Origin: Candidatus Poseidoniales archaeon
Lineage (GTDB): Archaea; Thermoplasmatota; Poseidoniia; Poseidoniales; Poseidoniaceae
Length of the DNA stretch: 16,176 nucleotides
Assembly: GCA_003602535.1 (NCBI GenBank)
Contig: QQSA01000114.1
Location: 1-16,176 of the forward strand
Direction: 5' to 3'
In this document: positions 7,359-13,304 of the stretch, piece after piece
Layout of the letters: each line of letters starts with the position of its first letter
Numbering within the stretch: position 1 is the stretch's first letter
Notes under the pieces: model-generated
What the model was told of the DNA's origin: nothing
Database searches by the model: none
What the model saw: the letters and a program-made list of their open reading frames with translations, nothing else
Made by a program: the position numbers and the translations under genes

Positions 7359-8568
7359 CTCTTGGAGATTCATTACTACAATTGCCAAAAAAGAGGTCAT
7401 TGAGTTCATACGTGATTGGCGTACTCTCTTAGCATTGGTCGTAATTCCATTGCTAATTTTCCCTGCGCTTTTTATTGCATTACCTTTACTACTTCAGTCA
7501 GAAGCAGCGGAATTAGATGCTCTAGATTTAGAAATAGTGTGGCAAGGTGAAGTAAACGATGAGCTGCAACTGGCATTTAATCAATCAGATCTAATTATTA
7601 CTTACGAGGAATTGCCAAATGGGATTGAAAATCTTTCTGATATTGGCGACGATATTGATAGGCTTAGGGAACAAGAGCAAAAGGCAATCTTCCGTTTAGC
7701 GGAAAACGATACTGGTTGGAAGTTCTCCGTACTATACATCTCGACTAGTGAAGCATCAAGTGAAGCAAGGTCGAGAATTATTGCTGCCGTTGCATCATGG
7801 GAGAGTGATGTTGTAAATGGCACTCTTGTCGATGCAGGCTTAGAGCCTGAAATCGCCCTCAATCCTGTGACATGGGACGGAGATGTTTCTGCAGCAGATG
7901 CTGCAACAAAAGGTGAGCAGGCAGGTTTAGTATTGTCATTATTCATACCAATGGTGATAGCAATATGGACTGCTTCAAGTGCCATACAACCATCGATTGA
8001 TATGACTGCAGGAGAGAGAGAAAGAGGAACGTTGGAGGCTTTGTTATGTCTTCCGTGTACACGATTGCAATTGTTAGCCGGAAAATGGTTAGCTGTTGCT
8101 ACAATAACAAGTACTGGAGTTGCTTTACAAATTGGAGGTTTACTGTTCGCAATATCCTATCTTGCTTCATCTTCAGTAATTGGGGTCCCATCTATATCCA
8201 CTTCTAGTGCACTACTATTGTTGGGTGCAGTAATAATTTTTGCAATAATGGTAGTTGCGTTCGAATTAGCATTAGCCATGAAAGCCCACAGTGTTAAGGA
8301 AGCAGGATCTTTACTAGGACCTGCTGTTCTGTTCATTATTTTCCCTGCATTGTTCACTCAAGTTCTAAATTTAGACAGCATAGAAGGGTGGTGGTTTGCA
8401 ATACCATTGGTGAACATACTATTGGCTATGAGGGAATTACTACTGGACAGAGTAATTGCCGAGCATGTGATTATTTGGATGTCCACTAGTATATTCTATG
8501 CAGGAATGGCAGCTTGGTTTGCTGCTAGACAGTTTAAGCGTGAAGACCTAGTAGCATCGATCTCTTAG
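7348..8568 (+). CDS. ABC-2 type permease (NatB-like)
   Basis: About 406 aa, integral membrane partner of the preceding ATPase. TM1 is near residues 22-46 (LLALVVIPLLIFPALF). A roughly 150-residue external domain follows, then TM2 (LVLSLFIPMVIAIWTAS). Next is the ABC-2 coupling segment GERERGTLEALLCLP that contacts the ATPase. Further membrane segments are WLAVATITSTGVALQ, LLLLGAVIIFAIMVV, GPAVLFIIFPALFTQV and VIIWMSTSIFYAGMAA. This layout matches the NatB/ABC-2 sodium-efflux-like family, but similar proteins export other compounds, so the substrate is left open. The start overlaps the ATPase stop. Its stop is followed by nearly 200 bp without a plus-strand gene, so it probably ends this operon. 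Confidence 0.9.
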   Translation: MMSNSWRFITTIAKKEVIEFIRDWRTLLALVVIPLLIFPALFIALPLLLQSEAAELDALDLEIVWQGEVNDELQLAFNQSDLIITYEELPNGIENLSDIGDDIDRLREQEQKAIFRLAENDTGWKFSVLYISTSEASSEARSRIIAAVASWESDVVNGTLVDAGLEPEIALNPVTWDGDVSAADAATKGEQAGLVLSLFIPMVIAIWTASSAIQPSIDMTAGERERGTLEALLCLPCTRLQLLAGKWLAVATITSTGVALQIGGLLFAISYLASSSVIGVPSISTSSALLLLGAVIIFAIMVVAFELALAMKAHSVKEAGSLLGPAVLFIIFPALFTQVLNLDSIEGWWFAIPLVNILLAMRELLLDRVIAEHVIIWMSTSIFYAGMAAWFAARQFKREDLVASIS

Positions 8569-8765
8569 GAGCCCCGGGACATCCTTGGCAGACGATAAAT
8601 ACTGTCGGTGCGTAATTAACACCATGGCAATAATGCAATTCATAGCGATGGCAATGGCTTCATGGGATGGCGGAATGAGATCTAGAATAGCTCGTTCAAA
8701 AAGATAGAGTATTACTCCAGTAATACTATAAGAATATCTATAACTGATATCCATCTGGCCATTCC
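8569..8765 (+). promoter_or_regulatory. intergenic control region ahead of the preQ0 operon
   Basis: 197 bp between the permease stop and the RHH start. Two TATA-like elements are visible: CTATAAG (8726-8732) and CTATAA (8738-8743). The second lies about 25 nt before the ATG at 8766, the spacing for a leaderless transcript, and no SD precedes that ATG. A perfect inverted repeat (8708-8727) overlaps the edge of the first box. The left part (8569-8700) shows no recognisable gene, tRNA or terminator. A minus-strand open frame crosses it but is judged spurious. Confidence 0.5.
8708..8727. promoter_or_regulatory. candidate operator: perfect 9+2+9 inverted repeat
   Basis: AGTATTACT (8708-8716), a CC spacer, and AGTAATACT (8719-8727) are exact reverse complements. 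The element ends at the first TATA-like box (8726-8732) and 10 bp before the second (8738-8743). This is where a bound repressor would block TFB/TBP, or an activator would recruit them. The first gene downstream encodes an RHH DNA-binding protein, so autoregulation is the simplest reading. No poly-T follows, so a terminator is less likely. Confidence 0.55.
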
Positions 8766-8942
8766 ATGCCAAAGGTAAGTTTGGATATGCCTTCCCAGAT
8801 TCTTGATGATATCAAGAAGCATGTAGGTGATGAAGGAAAGTTCGTATCTGTAGCAGATGCTATCAGAACTGCATGTCGAAAAATGTTAGACCAATTGGAT
8901 CAAATTGATGCTAGACATGGGCGTTTGGAGGATTTGAAATGA
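8766..8942 (+). CDS. ribbon-helix-helix (CopG-like) small DNA-binding protein
   Basis: 58 aa. The start has an RHH strand pattern (KVSLDMP), followed by helix A (SQILDDIKKHV), a turn (GDEGKF) and helix B with the typical SVADAIRTACRKML, then a short charged tail (HGRLEDLK). RHH proteins bind palindromic operators as dimers. Its stop overlaps the folE start in ATGA (8939-8942), so translation is coupled to the preQ0 genes, and a perfect inverted repeat lies 39 bp upstream. I infer an operon-specific regulator, probably autoregulatory. It could instead be an orphan antitoxin-like RHH, but no toxin gene is next to it. The ATG lacks an SD and fits a leaderless mRNA. Confidence 0.82.
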   Translation: MPKVSLDMPSQILDDIKKHVGDEGKFVSVADAIRTACRKMLDQLDQIDARHGRLEDLK

Positions 8943-9511
8943 ATAGAGAAGAAGCTATGAAAGCTGTAGAAACACTACTGGAATATATCGAAGGAGATTC
9001 CAAACGAGAGGGTTTGTTAGATACTCCGAAGCGAGTTATAAATTCCTTTGACGAAATTTATGCAGGTTACAAAATGGATTCATCAGAGGTTCTATCTTCA
9101 ACCTTCAATGGAGAAGGATACGATGGAATTGTACTTCTCAGAGATATCGAATTCCACTCCACCTGTGAGCATCACCTTCAACCATTCAGGGGAAGAGCCC
9201 ATGTTGCTTACATACCTACAGAAAGGATCGTAGGAATTAGCAAGCTAGCGCGAATTGTAGAGCTACATGCCAGGCGTCTTCAAAATCAGGAGAGAATAAC
9301 CAAAGGTGTAGCTGATGATTTAGAAGATAATCTGAAACCATTAGGTGCTGCGGTTATTGTTGAGGCCGCTCATGGATGTATGCAATGCCGCGGTGTGGCC
9401 AAGCAAAATGCTGTAATGACTACTAGCGCTATGCGTGGAGTTTTCTTCGACAAGGTTGAAGCAAGAACCGAATTGATGCAATTGATCAGAAGTTCACCTC
9501 TTTCGAATTGA
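8939..9511 (+). CDS. folE: GTP cyclohydrolase I (type IA, FolE)
   Basis: 190 aa. Converts GTP to 7,8-dihydroneopterin triphosphate, the first step toward preQ0 here (or toward pterins). Zinc and active-site motifs are intact: STCEHHLQPF (C76, H78, H79), VGISKLARIVELHARRLQNQERIT, and AAHGCMQCRGV (H145, C147). The N-terminal GLLDTPKRV is also typical. Many euryarchaea use the unrelated type IB enzyme (MptA/FolE2) instead, so this bacterial-like FolE inside a que operon may have been acquired by transfer; this is inference. Translation is coupled to the RHH gene (ATGA overlap). queE starts 9 bp after its stop. Confidence 0.95.
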   Translation: MNREEAMKAVETLLEYIEGDSKREGLLDTPKRVINSFDEIYAGYKMDSSEVLSSTFNGEGYDGIVLLRDIEFHSTCEHHLQPFRGRAHVAYIPTERIVGISKLARIVELHARRLQNQERITKGVADDLEDNLKPLGAAVIVEAAHGCMQCRGVAKQNAVMTTSAMRGVFFDKVEARTELMQLIRSSPLSN

Positions 9512-9520
9512 TGTGATATT

Positions 9521-10117
9521 GTGAAAACTTACCCGATTGTTGAAATATTCCATTCGGTTCAGGGTGAAGCATTTCATGCAGGAATACCCCATGTATTCAT
9601 TAGATTTGGAAATTGCAATCTACGCTGCGAATGGTGTGATACAGACTTTATGAAATTTCAGGAGATGGATATTGAGAGTATTGTTTCGAAGGTGCTTTCA
9701 TTCAATTGTCAAAGGGTAATTTTTACTGGAGGAGAACCATGTCTCCAAGATTTGGAAACAATCGGATCTGCATTGAAAAACCATGGCATCAACCTCTCAG
9801 TCGAGACAAATGGAACCATCCCGGTACCTGAAATCATCGATTGGATATGTGTTTCCCCTAAGGATCAACTTTACCCTAATGTATCCATCAAACAGAGAAC
9901 TGGTGATGAATTGAAGGTTGTATATTGTGGACAGGACTTATCCATGTATGATAGTCTAAAACAAGGTTTTGAACATCATTTCATTCAACCATGCTATATG
10001 GAAAGCGATTCCGTTGAACAGAACGGCAAAAATTTTGCTCTTGTTGAAGAATTGGTAAAACACTCACCAGGGTGGCGATTATCACTGCAAACACACAAAT
10101 GGATGGGGGTGGATTGA
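9521..10117 (+). CDS. queE: 7-carboxy-7-deazaguanine synthase (radical SAM)
   Basis: 198 aa, GTG start at 9521 preceded by TGTGATATT. QueE rearranges 6-carboxy-5,6,7,8-tetrahydropterin to 7-carboxy-7-deazaguanine using a 4Fe-4S cluster and SAM. The cluster motif is RFGNCNLRCEWCDTDF (C32, C36, C39, spacing CX3CX2C). SVQGEAFHAGIPHVFIRFG precedes it, VIFTGGEPCLQ supplies the SAM-binding GGE motif, and the C-terminus carries the family's RLSLQTHKWMG. The length is typical of the short QueE class. The TGA stop overlaps the next ATG by one base (TGATG at 10115-10119), indicating coupled translation with queC. Confidence 0.95.
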   Translation: MKTYPIVEIFHSVQGEAFHAGIPHVFIRFGNCNLRCEWCDTDFMKFQEMDIESIVSKVLSFNCQRVIFTGGEPCLQDLETIGSALKNHGINLSVETNGTIPVPEIIDWICVSPKDQLYPNVSIKQRTGDELKVVYCGQDLSMYDSLKQGFEHHFIQPCYMESDSVEQNGKNFALVEELVKHSPGWRLSLQTHKWMGVD

Positions 10118-11205
10118 TGCGAGCTGTAATGGCGCTAAGTGGCGGTATGGATTCAACTGGCTTGTTGGTAAGATTACTGGCAGACGGATACAAAGTCAGT
10201 TGCATATCATATGAATATGGGCAAAAGCACAACATAGAGCTCGATAGGGCTAAGAATAATATTGCATACTTGGCAGAAAATGGATATGATGTTGAACACC
10301 AAATCGCAGATTTGTCATCTGCAATGGGAATATTCCATTCGGCATTGACCAGTTCTGAAATTGATGTTCCTGATGGCCATTATGAAGAAGAACAAATGAA
10401 GGCTACAGTAGTTCCCAATCGTAATGCTATATTCTCCTCGATTTTATACGGTTATGCCCTTTCAATCGCATTACGAGAAGGTGTCGATGTAGAGATTGCT
10501 CTAGGGGTACATTCTGGAGACCACGCTATTTATCCTGATTGTCGACCAGAATTCTACGATTCACTTGCACAAGCTTTTGAAATCGGAAACTGGGACAGTG
10601 AAAAGGTATCATTTAATCTCCCATACATCGATGGTGACAAGGAAATGATTCTTAGGGAAGCATTGGTATCATGTGAGAAATTAGACCTGGACTTCGATAC
10701 AATATTTGCGAACACCAATACATCATACAATCCTGATTCACAAGGGCGTTCTAGTGGAACGAGTGGCGCAGATATTGAAAGAATTCTTGCATTCCATGCA
10801 ATAGGAAGAAAAGATCCTGTAGAATATGTGAATGAATGGGGTATCGTTTTGGCTAATGCTCTAAAAACACAATTAAGATTCCATGTAATGAAAGAAAATG
10901 GTACTGAAAGACCGTTTACAGGAGAATACGATAAGCACTTCAAATCGGGTAATTATCACTGTGCAGAATGCGATCTCGTATTATTTTCATCAGAATCTAA
11001 ATTTGATTCAGGTTGTGGCTGGCCAGCATTTAGTGAGGAAGATCAGAATGCTAATATTGTTCAAGTGAAAGATACAAGTCATGGAATGACACGAATAGAA
11101 GTTCGCTGCTCCCAATGCGACTCACATTTGGGGCATCTTTTCCATGAGTATACCGGTCCTAGATATTGTATAAATTCAATATGCTTAGAGTTTGAAGGTG
11201 ATTAA
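10117..11205 (+). CDS. queC: fusion: QueC (preQ0 synthase) + MsrB (methionine-R-sulfoxide reductase)
   Basis: 362 aa in one uninterrupted frame. Residues 1-245 are QueC, the ATP-dependent enzyme turning carboxydeazaguanine plus ammonia into preQ0: PP-loop ALSGGMDSTG (6-15), VVPNRNAIF (98-106), GVHSGDHAIYPDCRPEF (130-146). The four zinc cysteines of canonical QueC are missing: the stretch NTNTSYNPDSQGRSSGTSGAD places S203, S213, S216 and D219 there. Residues about 254-362 are a complete MsrB: GTERPFTGEY, zinc pairs C282/C285 and C331/C334, FDSGCGWPAF with resolving-type C300, and the catalytic C351 in GPRYCINS. MsrB reduces methionine-(R)-sulfoxide. The start is ATG 10117, overlapping the queE stop; a longer in-frame start at 10072 is disfavoured. 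The stop abuts the queD ATG. Why the domains are joined is unknown. Confidence 0.93.
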   Translation: MRAVMALSGGMDSTGLLVRLLADGYKVSCISYEYGQKHNIELDRAKNNIAYLAENGYDVEHQIADLSSAMGIFHSALTSSEIDVPDGHYEEEQMKATVVPNRNAIFSSILYGYALSIALREGVDVEIALGVHSGDHAIYPDCRPEFYDSLAQAFEIGNWDSEKVSFNLPYIDGDKEMILREALVSCEKLDLDFDTIFANTNTSYNPDSQGRSSGTSGADIERILAFHAIGRKDPVEYVNEWGIVLANALKTQLRFHVMKENGTERPFTGEYDKHFKSGNYHCAECDLVLFSSESKFDSGCGWPAFSEEDQNANIVQVKDTSHGMTRIEVRCSQCDSHLGHLFHEYTGPRYCINSICLEFEGD

Positions 11206-11655
11206 ATGACAACAATAATACGAAGATATGTCGAAACGGACACGGGACATAGAGTTCCAAATCATAAATCGAAATGTCGACATATGCATGGACATAGATA
11301 CAGATTTGAAGCAGAGATTGAAGGAGACATTGTTGAAGAAAAAGGAGTATCTGAAGAAGGCATGCTTATCGATTTTTCAGATGTTTCCATGATATTGAAT
11401 GAGTATATTCACGATGTTATTGATCATGCTTTTGTTGTATACGAAGGTGATGATTTACTAATTGAGATGTTCAAAATGCTACCGCCAGAACACAGAATCG
11501 TCAAAGTACCATTCATTCCAACTGCTGAAAATTTAGCAAAATGGGCGTTTGAACAAGTAGCACCTCACATAAAAACAGCTTACGGGAACAAACTGCGTCT
11601 GACTGCAATGCATGTCAGGGAGACTCCGAAGTCTTGGGCGTGCTGGAAGGAGTAA
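11206..11655 (+). CDS. queD: 6-carboxy-5,6,7,8-tetrahydropterin synthase (QueD / PTPS family)
   Basis: 149 aa. Converts dihydroneopterin triphosphate, made by FolE, to 6-carboxytetrahydropterin, the QueE substrate. Zinc ligands are H15 (TGHRVPNH) and H28/H30 (RHMHGH), with the catalytic Cys24 four residues before H28 (KCRHMHGH). Also visible are LIDFSDV, VIDHAFV (D73-H74), IPTAENLAKW and VRETPKSWACW. The C24 position and the queE/queC neighbours favour QueD over eukaryotic-type PTPS. The ATG directly follows the queC-msrB stop (TAA then ATG, zero gap) with GGTGAT as SD. The last 41 bp overlap the 3' end of the convergent trmJ gene. A pyrimidine-rich run past the stop (11656-11680) may serve as a U-rich terminator. 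Confidence 0.94.
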   Translation: MTTIIRRYVETDTGHRVPNHKSKCRHMHGHRYRFEAEIEGDIVEEKGVSEEGMLIDFSDVSMILNEYIHDVIDHAFVVYEGDDLLIEMFKMLPPEHRIVKVPFIPTAENLAKWAFEQVAPHIKTAYGNKLRLTAMHVRETPKSWACWKE

Positions 11656-12451
11656 CTCTCTTCCTCCTACCTCTTTTCCAATCCTCATCTCCATGCATTT
11701 TCTGCAAAGCAGTAGTCGCTTGGACCAGTGCTCCTATCATACGTTCTGCCTCTGAATCAATTGGATGTCCACGCATTATTACGCGGTCGTAAACATCGGC
11801 CACTAACTCGTTAATGTCACTATCAAGCGAATCAGCAAATTCCGATATAGCTTGTTTCAAAATTTGTCTTAATTGTGGAGTAATTGCTCGTTTCTTGTCG
11901 ACTCCTAAAATAGCACCACCATTCTTGACCCGATCTCTATGTAATTCATAGACACAATGGCCTACAGCTTGTGAAAGATTTGCAATAGGGTAACCTTCCC
12001 AGGTAGGGAGAGTTAGCAAAATGTCGCACATGTCTAATTCTTGTGAAGACAGACCTTTTCCTTCCTCACCAAAAACTAATGCAACTCTACCCTCAAAGCC
12101 CCTTAATCGTTCAGCTAACTCCCATGGTAAGACAAAATGTCTCTTCAAAATCTTAGAGCCTACTTCTCTTTTACCACTGGTGCCGATTACCAACGAGGCG
12201 TTTGATATTGCATCCTCAAGTGATGAATATATTGACGCATCATCTAATATGCGACCAGAATGTTTGGCTCGGTTTCTAGCTTCTTCATCATCGACTGAAC
12301 AATTAGGGTTCACCAGTGATAGTTTAGCAAATCCATGATTGAGCATTGCTCTGCAAATTGCTCCAAGATTCCCAGGATGGTTTACACCGACTAATATTAT
12401 GTCTAAATCGTAAGTTGAATTAGGTAAATCAACGTCTAAACGATCACCCAT
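11615..12451 (-). CDS. trmJ: SpoU/TrmH-family tRNA 2'-O-methyltransferase, TrmJ type
   Basis: 278 aa from the ATG at 12451. SPOUT-fold SAM-dependent 2'-O-ribose methyltransferase; archaeal TrmJ modifies C32 of the tRNA anticodon loop. Motif 1 is VNHPGNLGAICRAM (23-36), motif 2 is VALVFGEEGKGLS, and motif 3 is LPTWEGYPIANLSQAVGH. A helical C-terminal extension follows (residues 185-278), ending in a basic tail (KRGRRKR). I chose ATG 12451 because GGAGGT lies 6 nt upstream and the TGA of the preceding gene overlaps it (TGATG). A start at 12472 would add seven residues inside that gene. Last gene of the ribosomal-protein operon. Its tail overlaps queD in the opposite orientation. Confidence 0.9.
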   Translation of the reverse strand: MGDRLDVDLPNSTYDLDIILVGVNHPGNLGAICRAMLNHGFAKLSLVNPNCSVDDEEARNRAKHSGRILDDASIYSSLEDAISNASLVIGTSGKREVGSKILKRHFVLPWELAERLRGFEGRVALVFGEEGKGLSSQELDMCDILLTLPTWEGYPIANLSQAVGHCVYELHRDRVKNGGAILGVDKKRAITPQLRQILKQAISEFADSLDSDINELVADVYDRVIMRGHPIDSEAERMIGALVQATTALQKMHGDEDWKRGRRKRVTPSSTPKTSESP

Positions 12452-12654
12452 CACAAGACCTCCGAAATCCATCGAGGATCACAAGGAGCGTACAGGAAGA
12501 AAACTGCTTCTTCATCATTTTCACGGTCAGGCATCACAATCGAATGCTTACGAAAACCATGGTTTTCACGCAAATGCTGAATCAATGATTGCAATTCAGT
12601 CTTACTTCCATGGATGCTGACGGGAGTTCTGTCCCAGGCGACTCTAATCGCCAT
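12451..12654 (-). CDS. unknown 67-aa protein in the ribosomal operon
   Basis: Family not recognised. The sequence shows an N-terminal strand (MAIRVAWDRTPVSI), a helix (KTELQSLIQHLRENHGF), and a second strand-rich part (AVFFLYAPCDPRWISEVL), suggesting a small alpha/beta fold. It starts 8 bp after the S17e stop, with GAGTGAT as SD. It ends in a TGATG overlap with trmJ; its last codons contain the GGAGGT used by trmJ. The tight packing between a ribosomal gene and a tRNA methyltransferase implies a constitutively expressed, translation-related role, but this is guilt by association. Confidence 0.75.
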   Translation of the reverse strand: MAIRVAWDRTPVSIHGSKTELQSLIQHLRENHGFRKHSIVMPDRENDEEAVFFLYAPCDPRWISEVL

Positions 12655-12662
12655 ATTATCAC

Positions 12663-12854
12663 TCAGTCAGTACGGCGCTGGCGGTAACGAGTTACATAGC
12701 CTGCAATCCAGTTTCTTAGTTTCTTAGATTCAACATCTGTTAGCTCTTCTACCATTTTCTTGTTGTGATCAAAATCATTGGTGAATTTCTCACCATGTTC
12801 TTCACAGAGAATAATTGCACGTAGTTTGATGAATGTTGGACGTATATTTCCCAT
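12663..12854 (-). CDS. rps17e: 30S ribosomal protein S17e
   Basis: 63 aa, the normal size of archaeal S17e. The family pattern is clear: MGNIRPTFIKLRA at the start, then KFTNDFDHNKKMVEELTDV and SKKLRNWIAGYVTRY with a basic end (RQRRTD). Component of the small ribosomal subunit. I chose ATG 12854 because GGAGGAG, in the last codons of L31e, lies 5 nt upstream and S17e proteins begin MGxIRP. A GTG at 12860 would add two residues. Starts 2 bp after the L31e stop and precedes the 67-aa unknown by 8 bp. Confidence 0.92.
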   Translation of the reverse strand: MGNIRPTFIKLRAIILCEEHGEKFTNDFDHNKKMVEELTDVESKKLRNWIAGYVTRYRQRRTD

Positions 12855-12856
12855 TT

Positions 12857-13132
12857 TCACTCCTCCATTAGTTTCACTTCGATAGGTATGTCTGGTTCGT
12901 CGTGACGAGTAACTTGAAGACGAATCTTACGAGGAGGGTTTTCAATTCCACGAGACCAAATTGCTTCATTCACTGCTGGGTCAATCCATACTTCTTCATC
13001 TTCACGAACCTTGAGGTGCTTAACTACCTCATTCTTGATGATTTGAATAGCCCTAGGTGCTCTCTTGTATCGAGTAATATTCCATGCGTTCCTCAAAGGA
13101 ACTACTAATTCGCTAACTGCTCCACGTGCCAT
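12857..13132 (-). CDS. rpl31e: 50S ribosomal protein L31e
   Basis: 91 aa, typical L31e length, component of the large subunit near the exit tunnel. Recognised by VVPLRNAWNITRYKRAPRA, IQIIKNEVVKHLKV, the WIDPAVNEAIWSRGIENPP segment and RKIRLQVTRHDE. The ATG at 13132 is preceded by GAGGTGATTATGA, which carries the SD and overlaps the end of rpl39e. Order L39e-L31e is conserved in archaea. In many archaea aIF6 follows, whereas here S17e does. Confidence 0.96.
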   Translation of the reverse strand: MARGAVSELVVPLRNAWNITRYKRAPRAIQIIKNEVVKHLKVREDEEVWIDPAVNEAIWSRGIENPPRKIRLQVTRHDEPDIPIEVKLMEE

Positions 13133-13138
13133 TCATAA

Positions 13139-13294
13139 TCACCTCTGCAACTTGCTGCGCCTCCAGTGATGGCGCTTAGGGTGCGAAACTGTATTTCTAG
13201 AAGTTTTGAGCATAACCCAAACTGGAACACGACGGTTCTGCTTACCTACTTTTAGTAAACGAATTTTCTTTGCTGCTGGTTTGTTACGTGACAT
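13139..13294 (-). CDS. rpl39e: 50S ribosomal protein L39e
   Basis: 51 aa, a typical L39e: MSRNKPAAKKIRLLK at the start, KQNRRVPVWVMLKTSR in the middle, HPKRHHWRRSKL at the end. Very basic, binds 23S rRNA near the exit tunnel. The ATG at 13294 fits the family N-terminus; an SD-like GAGGTGA lies upstream at the end of the PDCD5 gene region. Its stop is 6 bp before the L31e start. It sits between PDCD5 and L31e, the conserved archaeal order. Confidence 0.96.
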   Translation of the reverse strand: MSRNKPAAKKIRLLKVGKQNRRVPVWVMLKTSRNTVSHPKRHHWRRSKLQR

Positions 13295-13304
13295 ATATTT
13301 CACC

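Noticed and set aside
8569..8700. Possible tRNA or small RNA in the largest gene-free stretch
   Set aside because: No acceptor/T-arm consensus, C/D box pair or long stable stem could be found; GC-rich CCCCGGG near the permease stop is too short to count.
8548..8772. Minus-strand frame of 74 codons across the spacer before the RHH gene
   Set aside because: It overlaps the permease end, the inverted repeat, both TATA-like boxes and the RHH start, and shows no family pattern. The plus-strand RHH reading with its ATGA coupling explains the region better.
10072..10116. Earlier in-frame start for queC inside queE
   Set aside because: QueC proteins begin just before the PP-loop, and the ATG at 10117 forms the TGATG coupling; the extra 15 residues duplicate queE's conserved QTHKWMG coding region in another frame.
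12021..12338. Plus-strand 105-codon frame within trmJ
   Set aside because: Antisense to SPOUT motifs 1 and 2 of TrmJ; serine/proline-rich shadow composition.
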